Positions 16,942-24,485 are shown, numbered from the stretch's first letter. The stretch is DNA of 37,452 bases from Capillimicrobium sp035565675 (GCA_035565675.1 DATMSA010000040.1:1-37452); one strand, 5' to 3'. Made by a program: numbers and translations. The notes: a model not told the origin generated them from the letters alone.

Positions 16942-18087
16942 TCACGTCGAGACCTTCATCACGATCGTCCGCCCCGGCGCGACGTGGACGCGGACGTAGC
17001 CCGACAGCTCGGCGTCGAGCGCCTCGTCGCCGGTGTCCACGCGCAGCCGCGGCGGGTCCAGCCGGTGCAGCTTGTCAGCGGCGGCGACGACCTGGATGCG
17101 GTCGCGCCCGATCCGCCGCAGGACGGCGGGGCTCAGCTGCTGGTTGCCCCGCCCGAAGAGAGCGCCCTGCCCGCCGACCACGCCGACGATCAGGACCGGC
17201 GCCGGCTGCTCGTCCTCGCCGTCCAGGAGCGCGAGCAGGCCGGCCTCGTCGAGGTCGCGCCCCACGAGCTCGCCGTCGCGCACCGCGTCGACGCCGAGCA
17301 GCGTGCCGCGCAGCCCCAGATGTCCGAGGATCGCCGCGGTCGTCGTCCCCGGCCCGAGCAGCGTCAGGCGCCCCGGCGGCAGCGTCCGCGCGATCTCCGC
17401 GGCGAGCGCCTCGACGCCGGCGTCGGCGCCGCTGGCCGCCTTGGGCCCGACCACGAACGCGGGCTGGCGGGGCACGCGGACCGCGCCGTACAGGCGGGTC
17501 GCGACGCGGTCCTCGCGCGCAGCCTCCTCGTCGACGTCGGCGATCTCCGCGTCGGCCAGCCCGTCGGGATCGGGCGAGCGCAGGTAGGCCGCCGCGGCGG
17601 CGCCGGCCGCGACGGGCGAGGCGGCGAACACGCCGGAGTGCATCTTCACGCCGGTGGGCACGCCGAGCAGCGGCAGGTCGGCACCGATCGTGTCGAGGAT
17701 GTCGCGGGCGGTGCCGTCGCCCCCGGCGAACAGCAGCAGGTCGACGCCGCGCTCGCGCATCTCGGCGACCGCGTTGCGCGTGTCGGCCGGGCAGGTCTCG
17801 CGCTCCGGCGGCAGCGCGCCGGTGCTCTCCACCTCGAGGCCGGCGGCGCGGGCCAGGTCGGCGCCCATCACGCCGGGCGCGGCGACGACGTGCACGGCGG
17901 GCCCGGTGGCGGCGAGGCGCTCGAGCGCCCGGCGTGCCCGCTCGGGGGCGACCTCCTGCGCGCCGAGCCGGCGCGCGGCGCGCACGGCGGCCGGGCCGTC
18001 GGTGCCCTTCAGGGCCACCCGGCCGCCCATGCCGGCGATCGGGTTCACGACGAGCCCCAGCCGGCGACGTGGAGCGCCCACGGCCAT
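16942..18087 (-). CDS. ATP-NAD kinase-fold protein (AcoX-like, COG3199 type)
   Basis: A 381-residue protein of the NAD-kinase/diacylglycerol-kinase fold. It has LGLVVNPIAGMGG near the N-terminus (10-22) and the nucleotide motif GGDGT at 122-126, then GVPTGVKMHSGVFAASP, which is characteristic of the AcoX/COG3199 group. The C-terminal half includes TLLGPGTTTAAILGHLG and a GGQGALFGRGNQQLSP segment. AcoX is known from acetoin operons without a settled role. Here it sits between an aminotransferase and a GcvPA-like gene, 8 and 13 bp away. It might phosphorylate a pathway intermediate or a nucleotide; no function is assigned. Confidence 0.8.
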   Translation of the reverse strand: MAVGAPRRRLGLVVNPIAGMGGRVALKGTDGPAAVRAARRLGAQEVAPERARRALERLAATGPAVHVVAAPGVMGADLARAAGLEVESTGALPPERETCPADTRNAVAEMRERGVDLLLFAGGDGTARDILDTIGADLPLLGVPTGVKMHSGVFAASPVAAGAAAAAYLRSPDPDGLADAEIADVDEEAAREDRVATRLYGAVRVPRQPAFVVGPKAASGADAGVEALAAEIARTLPPGRLTLLGPGTTTAAILGHLGLRGTLLGVDAVRDGELVGRDLDEAGLLALLDGEDEQPAPVLIVGVVGGQGALFGRGNQQLSPAVLRRIGRDRIQVVAAADKLHRLDPPRLRVDTGDEALDAELSGYVRVHVAPGRTIVMKVST

Positions 18088-18095
18088 CGCGGCGG

Positions 18096-19478
18096 CTACG
18101 CCACCTCCGCGGCGACGACGTCGGCGGCCTCGCGGGCCACGGCGACCATCCGGTCGATCTCCTCCTCGGTCACCACGAACGGCGGCGAGAACGAGATCGT
18201 GTCGCCCTCGGGCAGCGCGCGCGTGATGACGCCGCGCTCGAGCGCCTCGGCGGTGACCCGCGCGGCGATCGAGCCGACCGGGTCGAAGCGGGCGGGCGGG
18301 TCCTGGGCGGCGACGAACTCGACGGCGCCGACGAGCCCGAGGCCGCGGACCTCGCCGACGAGCGGGTGGCCGTCGAACGCCTCGCGCAGCCGCTGCTGGA
18401 GCCGCGTGCCGAGGACCTCGACCCGCTCCAGCAGGCCGTCTCGCTCGATGACGTCGAGGTTGGCCATCGCCGTCGCGCAGGCGATCGGGTGCGACGTGTA
18501 CGTGTAGCCGTGGCTGAACGTCGCGTCCCCGTTGCGGTCGGCGAGCACGCGCCACACCTTCTCGGAGACCAGGCACGCCGACAGCGGCACGTAGGCCGAC
18601 GTGATGCCCTTGGCGACCGTCATCAGGTCCGGCTCGATGCCGAGGCGCTCGCTGCCGAACCACGTGCCCAGCCGCCCGAAGCCGGTGACGACCTCGTCGG
18701 CGATGAGCAGGACGTCGTGGCGGCGCAGCACCTCCTGGATGGCGGCCCAGTACCCGTCGGGCGGGACGATGACGCCGCCGGCGGCCTGGATCGGCTCGGC
18801 GATGAACGCCGCGACGGTGTCGGGCCCCTCGGCGACGATCAGGGCGTCGAGCTCGGCGGCCAGCCGCGCGCTGAACGCGGCGTCGGCCTCGCCGGGCCGC
18901 GCCTCCCACAACCGGTGCGGCGCCGTCGTGTGGAGGACGCCGTCGAGCGGCAGGTCGAAGTTGCGGTGCATGCCGGGCATGCCGCTGAGGCTGCCGGACG
19001 CGAGCGAGACGCCGTGGTACCCGCGGGCGCGCGAGATGATCTTCTTCTTGGCGGGCCGCCCGAGCAGGTTGTTGTACATCCGCACGAGCTTGACCTGCGT
19101 GTCGTTGGCGTCCGAGCCGCTGTTGCCGTACAGCACCTTGGACATCCCGGCGGGCGCCACGTCCATGATCCGCTCGGCCAGCAGCGCCGGCGTGTCGGTC
19201 GCCATCGACGTGAACGAGTGGTAGTAGGGCAGCTTCAGCGCCTGCGCTCGCATCGCGTCAGCCAGCTCGACGCGCCCGTAGCCGACGTTGACGCACCACA
19301 GCCCCGCCATCGCGTCGAGATACGTCCGGCCCTGGTCGTCGGTGAGCGTCGAGCCCTGGCCGGCGACGATGACCCGCCGCGGACCCTTGGCCTCGTGCTC
19401 GCCGAGGACGCTGAACGGGTGGAAGACATGCCGGCGATCGATGTCGCCGAGCGCGTCCAGTGAGGTGGTGGTCGTCAT
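18096..19478 (-). CDS. Class III aminotransferase (omega-amino acid:pyruvate type)
   Basis: A 460-residue PLP aminotransferase of the taurine/omega-amino-acid/putrescine-pyruvate group. YGNSGSDANDTQVKL (117-131), ARGYHGVSLAS (151-161), the PLP-contact Asp261 in LIADEVVTGFGR and the Schiff-base Lys290 in MTVAKGITSAYVP are all present. It transfers an amino group from a terminal amine, or a beta/gamma-amino acid, to pyruvate or a similar acceptor, giving an aldehyde. The divergent aldehyde dehydrogenase at 19567 is a natural next step. The ATG at 19478 has an AGCAGGA sequence just upstream and lies only 7 bp from operator copy D. First gene of the operon that runs to 11063. Confidence 0.9.
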   Translation of the reverse strand: MTTTTSLDALGDIDRRHVFHPFSVLGEHEAKGPRRVIVAGQGSTLTDDQGRTYLDAMAGLWCVNVGYGRVELADAMRAQALKLPYYHSFTSMATDTPALLAERIMDVAPAGMSKVLYGNSGSDANDTQVKLVRMYNNLLGRPAKKKIISRARGYHGVSLASGSLSGMPGMHRNFDLPLDGVLHTTAPHRLWEARPGEADAAFSARLAAELDALIVAEGPDTVAAFIAEPIQAAGGVIVPPDGYWAAIQEVLRRHDVLLIADEVVTGFGRLGTWFGSERLGIEPDLMTVAKGITSAYVPLSACLVSEKVWRVLADRNGDATFSHGYTYTSHPIACATAMANLDVIERDGLLERVEVLGTRLQQRLREAFDGHPLVGEVRGLGLVGAVEFVAAQDPPARFDPVGSIAARVTAEALERGVITRALPEGDTISFSPPFVVTEEEIDRMVAVAREAADVVAAEVA

Positions 19479-19484
19479 CGTCCT

Positions 19485-19518
19485 GCTCGTATTGCGGTCA
19501 CTTGCACGATATGCGAAC
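19485..19518. promoter_or_regulatory. Shared operator, copy D (between divergent aminotransferase and aldehyde dehydrogenase)
   Basis: 34-bp element: GCTCGTATTGCGGT (19485-19498), spacer CACTTG, CACGATATGCGAAC (19505-19518). It agrees with copy C at 12 of 14 positions in each arm. It lies immediately upstream of the aminotransferase start (19478) and about 48 bp upstream of the aldehyde dehydrogenase start (19567). Its closeness to the minus-strand start codon suggests repression of that operon; the plus-strand gene could be repressed or activated. Confidence 0.62.
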
Positions 19519-19566
19519 CTTGGCAAACCCGCAGCCACCTGTCCACCCCCTCCAGGAGAACCCGCA

Positions 19567-21042
19567 ATGCCGACCGCCTTCGAGCTCCCCCTGACGGACC
19601 GCTCGCTGCTGCGCGAGCAGCTCCTGGTGGCCGGCGAGTGGGTCGACGGCGAGGGCGGCGAGCGCGATCCGGTGCTCGACCCCGCGACGGGCGAGCGGAT
19701 CGCGTCCGTCGCGCGCGGGACGCGCGCCGACGCGCGCCGGGCGATCGAGGGCGCCGACGCCGCGCAGGACGCCTGGGGTCGCACGCCCGCCAAGACGCGC
19801 GCGCAGCTCCTGCGGGCGTGGCACGACCTGATCGTCGCCCACGTCGACGACCTCGCGGTGATCCTCACCGCCGAGCAGGGCAAGCCGCTCGCCGAGGCGC
19901 GCGGCGAGATCCTCTATGGCGCCACGTTCATCGAGTGGTTCGCCGAGGAGGCCAAGCGCGCCTACGGCGAGGTGATCCCGTCGCCCGCCGAGCACCGCCG
20001 GCTGCTGACGCTGCGCAAGCCCATCGGCGTGTGCGCGGCGATCACCCCGTGGAACTTCCCGATGGCGATGATCGCCCGCAAGGCCGCCCCTGCGCTGGCC
20101 GCCGGCTGCACGATGGTCGTCAAGCCCGCGCCCGCCACGCCGCTGTCCGCGCTGGCGATGGGCGAGCTGGCGCTGCGCGCCGGCATCCCCGCCGGCGTCC
20201 TCAGCGTCGTGTGCGGCCCCGCCGAGGAGGTGGGCCACGAGCTGGCCACCTCCCCGCTGGTGCGCAAGATCACCTTCACCGGGTCGACGCCGGTGGGGCG
20301 CCTGCTGATGCGCCAGGCGTCGGAGACCGTCAAGCGCGTGTCGCTGGAGCTGGGCGGCAACGCGCCGTTCATCGTGTTCGACGACGCCGACCTCGACGCC
20401 GCCGTCGAGGGGGCGATCGCCTCCAAGTTCCGCAACGCCGGCCAGACCTGCGTGTGCGCGAACCGCGTGCTCGTCCAGGACGGCATCCACGACGCGTTCG
20501 TCGAGCGGTTCGCCGCCGCCACCGCCGCGCTGCGCGTCGGCCACGGCTTCGAGGAGGGCGTCGAGCAGGGGCCGCTGATCGACGAGCGCGCGCTGGCCAA
20601 GGTCGTCGACCACATCGAGGACGCGGTCGGGCAGGGCGCGAGCGTCGCGACCGGCGGGCGCCCGCACGAGCGCGGCGGCACGTTCTTCGAGCCGACCGTG
20701 CTGACCGGCGCGACGCCGCGGATGCGCATCGCGGTCGAGGAGACCTTCGGCCCGGTCGCGCCGGTCTTCCGGTTCGAGACCGAGGAAGAGGCCGTCGCGC
20801 TGGCCAACGCCACGGAGTCCGGCCTGGCCGCCTACTTCTACACGCGCGACCTCGGGCGCACCTGGCGCGTCGGCGAGGCGCTGGAGTTCGGCGTCGTCGG
20901 CGTCAACACCGGGATCATCTCCTACGAGGGCGCCCCGTTCGGCGGCGTCAAGCAGTCGGGACTGGGCCGCGAGGGCTCGCGCCACGGCCTCGACGACTAC
21001 CTCGAGATCACCTACCTCTGCGTCGACGGCCTCGGCGGCTGA
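19567..21042 (+). CDS. NAD(P)-dependent aldehyde dehydrogenase, succinate-semialdehyde dehydrogenase type
   Basis: A 491-residue ALDH-superfamily protein. Oxyanion Asn163 (PWNF), cofactor Lys186, general base Glu261 (LELGG) and nucleophile Cys295 (GQTCVCAN) are all present; the CVC pair is typical of succinate/glutarate semialdehyde dehydrogenases. AGGAGA lies 7 bp before the ATG. Substrates in this family include succinate, glutarate and 2-oxoglutarate semialdehydes. The last is the product expected if the DapA-like enzyme acts as a hydroxyproline-pathway deaminase, and the class III aminotransferase next door also makes aldehydes. Expression is likely controlled by operator copy D. Confidence 0.92.
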   Translation: MPTAFELPLTDRSLLREQLLVAGEWVDGEGGERDPVLDPATGERIASVARGTRADARRAIEGADAAQDAWGRTPAKTRAQLLRAWHDLIVAHVDDLAVILTAEQGKPLAEARGEILYGATFIEWFAEEAKRAYGEVIPSPAEHRRLLTLRKPIGVCAAITPWNFPMAMIARKAAPALAAGCTMVVKPAPATPLSALAMGELALRAGIPAGVLSVVCGPAEEVGHELATSPLVRKITFTGSTPVGRLLMRQASETVKRVSLELGGNAPFIVFDDADLDAAVEGAIASKFRNAGQTCVCANRVLVQDGIHDAFVERFAAATAALRVGHGFEEGVEQGPLIDERALAKVVDHIEDAVGQGASVATGGRPHERGGTFFEPTVLTGATPRMRIAVEETFGPVAPVFRFETEEEAVALANATESGLAAYFYTRDLGRTWRVGEALEFGVVGVNTGIISYEGAPFGGVKQSGLGREGSRHGLDDYLEITYLCVDGLGG

Positions 21043-21055
21043 CCGCCGCCGCGGG

Positions 21056-21073
21056 ATGCACATCGGACCCCAT
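21056..21073. promoter_or_regulatory. 18-bp recurring element, copy 1 (upstream of glutamate dehydrogenase)
   Basis: Reads ATGCACATCGGACCCCAT. On the other strand it is ATGGGGTCCGATGTGCAT, sharing 13 of 18 positions with the copy at 35703-35720. It starts about 77 bp upstream of the gdhA start. Candidate regulator site or promoter element. Confidence 0.4.
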
Positions 21074-21132
21074 GTCCGCACCCTGACGCACCCGTCACCG
21101 TTTCCGGGGTAGTGGCTGTTCGAGGCCTCCCC

Positions 21133-22485
21133 ATGACGCGCGCGCTCGACGAGAAGGTGCTTCCCGTCTACGAGACGGTGCTCCGCCGCAACCCCGGTGA
21201 GCAGGAGTTCCACCAGGCGGTGCGCGAGGTGCTGGAGACGCTCGGGCCGGTGGTCGCCAAGAACCCCGAGTACGGCGAGGCGAAGCTGCTGGAGCGCCTC
21301 TGCGAGCCGGAGCGCCAGATCATCTTCCGGGTGCCGTGGTCCGACGACCGCGGCGAGGTGCACGTCAACCGCGGGTTCCGCGTCGAGTACAACAGCGCGC
21401 TCGGCCCCTACAAGGGCGGGCTGCGCTTCCACCCGTCCGTGAACCTCGGGATCGTCAAGTTCCTCGGGTTCGAGCAGGTCTTCAAGAACGCGGTGACCGG
21501 CATGCCGATCGGCGGCGGCAAGGGCGGCTCCGACTTCGACCCGCGCGGACGCTCGGACGCCGAGGTCATGCGCTTCTGCCAGTCGTTCATGACCGAGCTG
21601 CACCGCTTCCTGGGCGAGCACACCGACGTGCCCGCCGGCGACATCGGCGTCGGCGCCCGCGAGCTCGGCTACCTGTTCGGCCAGTACAAGCGGATCACCA
21701 ACCGCTACGAGTCGGGCGTGCTGACCGGTAAGGGGCTTGCCTGGGGCGGCGCGCGCGTGCGCAAGGAGGCGACCGGCTACGGCTGCGCGTACTTCGCCCA
21801 GGAGATGCTCGCCGTCGACGGCCGCTCGCTCGAGGGCTGCGACGTGCTCGTCTCCGGCTCGGGCAACGTGGCGATCTACGCGGTCGAGAAGGTGCAGGCG
21901 CTCGGCGGGCGCGCGATCACGATCTCCGACTCCGGCGGCTACGTGCACGATCCCGACGGGATCGACGTCGAGCTGCTCAAGGAGGTCAAGGAGGTCGACC
22001 GCGCGCGTGTGTCCGACTACGCCGAGCGCCGCGGCGGCAAGGCGCGCTTCGTGCCCGACCAGCAGGTGTGGGACGTGCCCGGCCAGGTCGCGCTGCCGTG
22101 CGCGACCCAGAACGAGCTGACCGGGCGCGACGCGCGGCGGCTGATCGCCAACGGCGTCATCGCCGTCGCCGAGGGCGCCAACATGCCGTGCACGCCCGAC
22201 GCGGTGCGGGCGTTCCGCGACGCCGGCGTGATGTTCGGGCCCGGCAAGGCCGCCAACGCCGGCGGGGTGGCGACCAGCGCGCTGGAGATGCAGCAGAACG
22301 CGTCGCGCGACTCGTGGACGTTCGAGTACAGCGAGCAGCGGCTGCGCGAGATCATGCACGAGCTGCACCGCTCGGTGTACGCGACCGCGGAGGAGTACGG
22401 CGCGCCCGGCGACTACGTGGCCGGCGCGAACATCGCCGGCTTCGTGCGCGTGGCCGACGCGATGCTCGCCCACGGCCTGATCTGA
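21133..22485 (+). CDS. gdhA: NADP-type glutamate dehydrogenase
   Basis: A 450-residue hexameric-type glutamate dehydrogenase, full length for the GdhA group. Glutamate- and 2-oxoglutarate-binding residues lie in GPYKGGLRFHPSVNLGIVKF and MPIGGGKGGSDFDP, which contains the catalytic Lys; PAGDIGVGARELGYLFGQYK is also conserved. The Rossmann part has VSGSGNVAIYA with SDSGGY at the end of strand 2, as in NADP enzymes. ATG at 21133 is preferred: GAGG lies 7 bp upstream; a GTG at 21112 is in frame. It interconverts glutamate with 2-oxoglutarate and ammonia. It follows the aldehyde dehydrogenase by 90 bp with its own 18-bp element, so it is probably transcribed separately. Confidence 0.93.
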   Translation: MTRALDEKVLPVYETVLRRNPGEQEFHQAVREVLETLGPVVAKNPEYGEAKLLERLCEPERQIIFRVPWSDDRGEVHVNRGFRVEYNSALGPYKGGLRFHPSVNLGIVKFLGFEQVFKNAVTGMPIGGGKGGSDFDPRGRSDAEVMRFCQSFMTELHRFLGEHTDVPAGDIGVGARELGYLFGQYKRITNRYESGVLTGKGLAWGGARVRKEATGYGCAYFAQEMLAVDGRSLEGCDVLVSGSGNVAIYAVEKVQALGGRAITISDSGGYVHDPDGIDVELLKEVKEVDRARVSDYAERRGGKARFVPDQQVWDVPGQVALPCATQNELTGRDARRLIANGVIAVAEGANMPCTPDAVRAFRDAGVMFGPGKAANAGGVATSALEMQQNASRDSWTFEYSEQRLREIMHELHRSVYATAEEYGAPGDYVAGANIAGFVRVADAMLAHGLI

Positions 22486-22490
22486 CCCGG

Positions 22491-22508
22491 ATTGCACACC
22501 GGCCCCGG
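22491..22508. promoter_or_regulatory. 18-bp recurring element, copy 2 (weaker; upstream of small gene and ctaG)
   Basis: TTGCACACCGGCCCCGGG matches 12 of 18 positions of copy 1 in the same orientation and lies about 58 bp upstream of the start of the small gene at 22567, a spacing like that of copy 1 to gdhA. Weaker match, lower confidence. Confidence 0.3.
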
Positions 22509-22566
22509 GCCAGGATGCACGTTGAGCTCCATGGTGGCGAGCGCGCGCGTGCGCGATGGTCGAGGC

Positions 22567-22797
22567 ATGCTCGACATCCATCCCATTCCCCCCGCGCGCG
22601 ACCGGCCGCAGCCGGCCCGCGACCTCCGTCTCGTCCCGCCCGTCCCGCCGGCCGCGCCCGGCCCCCGCGTCGCCCCCTGGCCCTCGGCGCGCGCGGCCGC
22701 CCAGCTCGTCGCCCGGCGCCAGCGCCGGCGCCCCCGCGCCCGCCGCGCCAACGCGGACGTCGTCGCGCGTGCGTGGCGGCGGCCGTGGGCGGCGTGA
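22567..22797 (+). CDS. Small Pro/Arg/Ala-rich hypothetical protein, coupled to the CtaG-like gene
   Basis: A 76-residue open frame with almost every third codon base G or C, as in real genes here, and no recognised domain. The N-terminus is MLDIHPIPPARDRP; the rest is proline-rich then arginine-rich (VARRQRRRPRARRANADVV), with no membrane segment. Its TGA stop overlaps the GTG of the next gene (GTGA), the coupling pattern used throughout this window, which supports a real gene. The weak point is ribosome binding: only GAGG one base before the ATG. Low-complexity composition could also arise by chance in GC-rich DNA. Confidence 0.4.
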   Translation: MLDIHPIPPARDRPQPARDLRLVPPVPPAAPGPRVAPWPSARAAAQLVARRQRRRPRARRANADVVARAWRRPWAA

Positions 22798-23609
22798 CGG
22801 GCGCCGTCCTCGACACCTCGTGGAGCCCGGATCCCGGGCTCCTCCTCTCCCTCTCGCTGCTGCTCGGCGCCTACGTCGTGCGCTGGCGCCGGGTGCGCGA
22901 CCGCCACGGCCCCGCCGCCGCCTCCTGGTGGCGGCTCCTGGCCTTCGCCGCCGGCGTGGGCTCCCTCGTCGTCGCGCTCGTCTCGCCGCTGGACCGCATG
23001 GCCGAGCAGCTCGCGACCCTGCACATGGTCCAGCACCTGTTCCTCCTGGACCTGGCGCCGATCCTGCTGCTGGCCGGCACCACCAAGATCCTGCTGCGGC
23101 CCGTCACCCGCGTGCTCGTGCCGGTCGAGCGGGCGGCCGGCCCGCTCGCCCACCCGGCGATGGGCGCGATCGCCTACGTCGCCGCGATGGTCGCCTACCA
23201 CGCCCCGCCCGTCTACGACCTCACGCTGCGCTCCGACCTCGCCCACGTGCTGGCGCACATGGCGCTCGCCGGCGCGGGCGCCCTCTACTGGTGGCACCTC
23301 ATCTCCCCCGCCCGCCAGCGCCTGCGGATGGGCATCCTCGGCCCGGTCGCCTACATGGCGGCGACGAAGGTCGGCGCCGGCCTCGTCGCGATCGCGCTCG
23401 GCTTCGCGCCCGAGCTGATCTACGAGAGCTACGCGCGGCTGCCCGAGTTCTGGGGCCTCACCCACCTGGAGGACCAGCGCGCCGCCGGCCTGCTGATGGC
23501 GCTGGAGCAGTCCCTCGTGATGGGCATCGCGCTCGTGGCCCTGTTCATGCGCGCCATGGACAACGCTGAGCAGGCCGACCGCCGCGCGGAGCGCCTGGCG
23601 CAGGCGTAA
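22794..23609 (+). CDS. ctaG: Cytochrome c oxidase assembly protein, CtaG/Caa3_CtaG family
   Basis: A 271-residue integral membrane protein with about seven hydrophobic helices. Family features include RWRRVRDRHG after the first helix, DRMAEQLATLHMVQHLFLLD with paired His residues, APILLLAGT, and the final VMGIALVALFMRAMDNAEQADR. The family aids copper delivery and assembly of caa3-type oxidase. The GTG at 22794 overlaps the upstream small gene's stop; a GTG at 22785 is an in-frame alternative. No oxidase subunit gene is in the window. The C-terminal tail is hydrophilic and probably cytoplasmic. Confidence 0.85.
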   Translation: MTGAVLDTSWSPDPGLLLSLSLLLGAYVVRWRRVRDRHGPAAASWWRLLAFAAGVGSLVVALVSPLDRMAEQLATLHMVQHLFLLDLAPILLLAGTTKILLRPVTRVLVPVERAAGPLAHPAMGAIAYVAAMVAYHAPPVYDLTLRSDLAHVLAHMALAGAGALYWWHLISPARQRLRMGILGPVAYMAATKVGAGLVAIALGFAPELIYESYARLPEFWGLTHLEDQRAAGLLMALEQSLVMGIALVALFMRAMDNAEQADRRAERLAQA

Positions 23610-23626
23610 TGGTCACCAGGGCCCAT
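23609..23626. promoter_or_regulatory. 18-bp recurring element, copy 3
   Basis: ATGGTCACCAGGGCCCAT begins at the last base of the ctaG stop codon. It differs from the copy at 35703-35720 at only 2 of 18 positions. It lies about 100 bp upstream of the small membrane protein gene at 23728. Confidence 0.42.
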
Positions 23627-23631
23627 GGGAA

Positions 23632-23648
23632 TCCCGCCGCCGGCGGGA
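23632..23648. terminator. Short GC hairpin downstream of ctaG
   Basis: TCCCGCC and GGCGGGA arms with a 3-base loop, 22 bp after the ctaG stop. There is no T run, so it may be a weak terminator or a leader hairpin for the next gene. Confidence 0.35.
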
Positions 23649-23727
23649 GACCATGACCTATTCCGCGGCGAGGCGGCGCGGTCGGCCTCGCGCGCGCTGC
23701 ATCGTCTCGACCGCGAGGAGGTACTCG

Positions 23728-23937
23728 ATGCGAGAGCTGCTCGCCATCACCCGCGGCCTCACCGCGATCGCCCTCACCGGCCTCGGCCTGCTCGTTGTAC
23801 TGCGAGGCCACGGAGCGGCCGCCCACATCCTGCCGGGCGCGATCCTGATCGCCGCCGGCATCACGGTCGCCACGGTCGGCGTCCTGCTGGACGTCGTCGA
23901 CGGCCGCTTCGCCCCCGCCCCCCGCAGGCGGCGCTGA
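23728..23937 (+). CDS. Small membrane protein of unknown function
   Basis: A 69-residue protein beginning MRELLAITRG, with two predicted membrane helices (about 12-29 and 33-55) separated by a short GHGAAAH loop, and a basic PAPRRRR tail that would stay in the cytoplasm. A very good Shine-Dalgarno, GAGGAGG, lies 6 bp before the ATG and decides the start. No family recognised. It is followed 2 bp later by another small gene at 23940, so the two probably form an operon, possibly with ctaG. Confidence 0.65.
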   Translation: MRELLAITRGLTAIALTGLGLLVVLRGHGAAAHILPGAILIAAGITVATVGVLLDVVDGRFAPAPRRRR

Positions 23938-23939
23938 CC

Positions 23940-24164
23940 ATGGCGCGCAAGGAGGCCACCGCGACCAACTGGCGCGACGACGTCGTGCTCAACGAGCTCG
24001 TGCTCGAGCGCTCGCGCCTGGCGGCGCGCCGGCGCCGGCAGGAGGAGCTGGACCGGGCGGTCGCCGCGCTCGCCGCGGCGCTGCCCGAGGACCGGCTGAC
24101 GCGTGAGGAGCTGCGCGCCGGCGCCACGGCCGTGCTGCGCAGCGTGCGCGACGAGCGCGCCTGA
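23940..24164 (+). CDS. Small charged hypothetical protein
   Basis: A 74-residue soluble protein starting MARKEATATNWRDD. It is highly charged and predicted mostly helical (ERSRLAARRRRQEELDRAVAALAAAL, then LTREELRAGATAVLRSV), possibly a coiled coil. The ATG follows the TGA of the previous gene by 2 bp, with CAGGCGG upstream as ribosome site. It is followed by a strong hairpin at 24188-24220 that would end the transcript. No domain recognised. Confidence 0.6.
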   Translation: MARKEATATNWRDDVVLNELVLERSRLAARRRRQEELDRAVAALAAALPEDRLTREELRAGATAVLRSVRDERA

Positions 24165-24187
24165 GCGCGAGCGTCGCTGCGGCGTGG

Positions 24188-24220
24188 GTCTCCCGGCGGC
24201 TGCCCCGGCCGCCGGGAGAC
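24188..24220 (+). terminator. Strong perfect hairpin terminator
   Basis: A 13-bp perfect stem, GTCTCCCGGCGGC (24188-24200) with GCCGCCGGGAGAC (24208-24220), around a 7-base loop, 23 bp after the stop at 24164. There is no T tract after it, as is common in very GC-rich actinobacteria. It closes the small-gene run of the plus strand. Confidence 0.7.
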
Positions 24221-24332
24221 TCCGACCGGCCCTCATGTCCGCCCGAGGCGCGGGCAGGGACTGGCGCGCCTCGACCATCGCGTTGCCGATCGGACGCCGC
24301 AGGCTCATCGTGCCCCAGCGGCGCCCGTGCGG

Positions 24333-24485
24333 CTATGGGGTCAAGTACGCATCTTCGGTCACGCCGGCACGCGCTCCCACAGCTCGTCGAACGCCAGGGC
24401 GTCGAAGCTCCCCGCCTGCGAAGCGCCGGGCGAACGGGGCCAGCACCGCGTCGGCGGACGCCTGGCGGTCGGCCCCGGCGATCAC
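24333..24485 (-). pseudogene. Tiny ORF after the amidohydrolase gene, apparently frameshifted
   Basis: The GTG at 24485 overlaps the amidohydrolase stop (GTGA). The frame gives MIAGADRQASADAVLAPFAR and so on for 50 residues. Near 24412 the reading looks displaced by one base: removing one G from the GGGGAG run gives a 41-residue protein ending SFDALAFDELWERVPA before a TGA at about 24364-24366. That ending looks much more protein-like than the arginine-rich tail of the uninterrupted frame. Either a real frameshift or a sequencing error. No family recognised. Together with the hairpin at 24188 and the 18-bp element at 24334 it accounts for the otherwise gene-poor 24165-24481 stretch. Confidence 0.35.
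24334..24351. promoter_or_regulatory. 18-bp recurring element, copy 4
   Basis: ATGGGGTCAAGTACGCAT matches 13 of 18 positions of copy 1 read on its other strand. It lies in the gene-poor stretch downstream of the amidohydrolase gene with no obvious target on either side, so it is less certain. Confidence 0.28.

Noticed and set aside
15576..19463. A 1,295-codon open frame on the plus strand, opposite the gcvPA/AcoX-like/aminotransferase genes
   Set aside because: It mirrors minus-strand genes with clear family motifs; in DNA this GC-rich, antisense frames rarely meet stops. Its product is rich in Arg, Ala, Gly and His with no domain.
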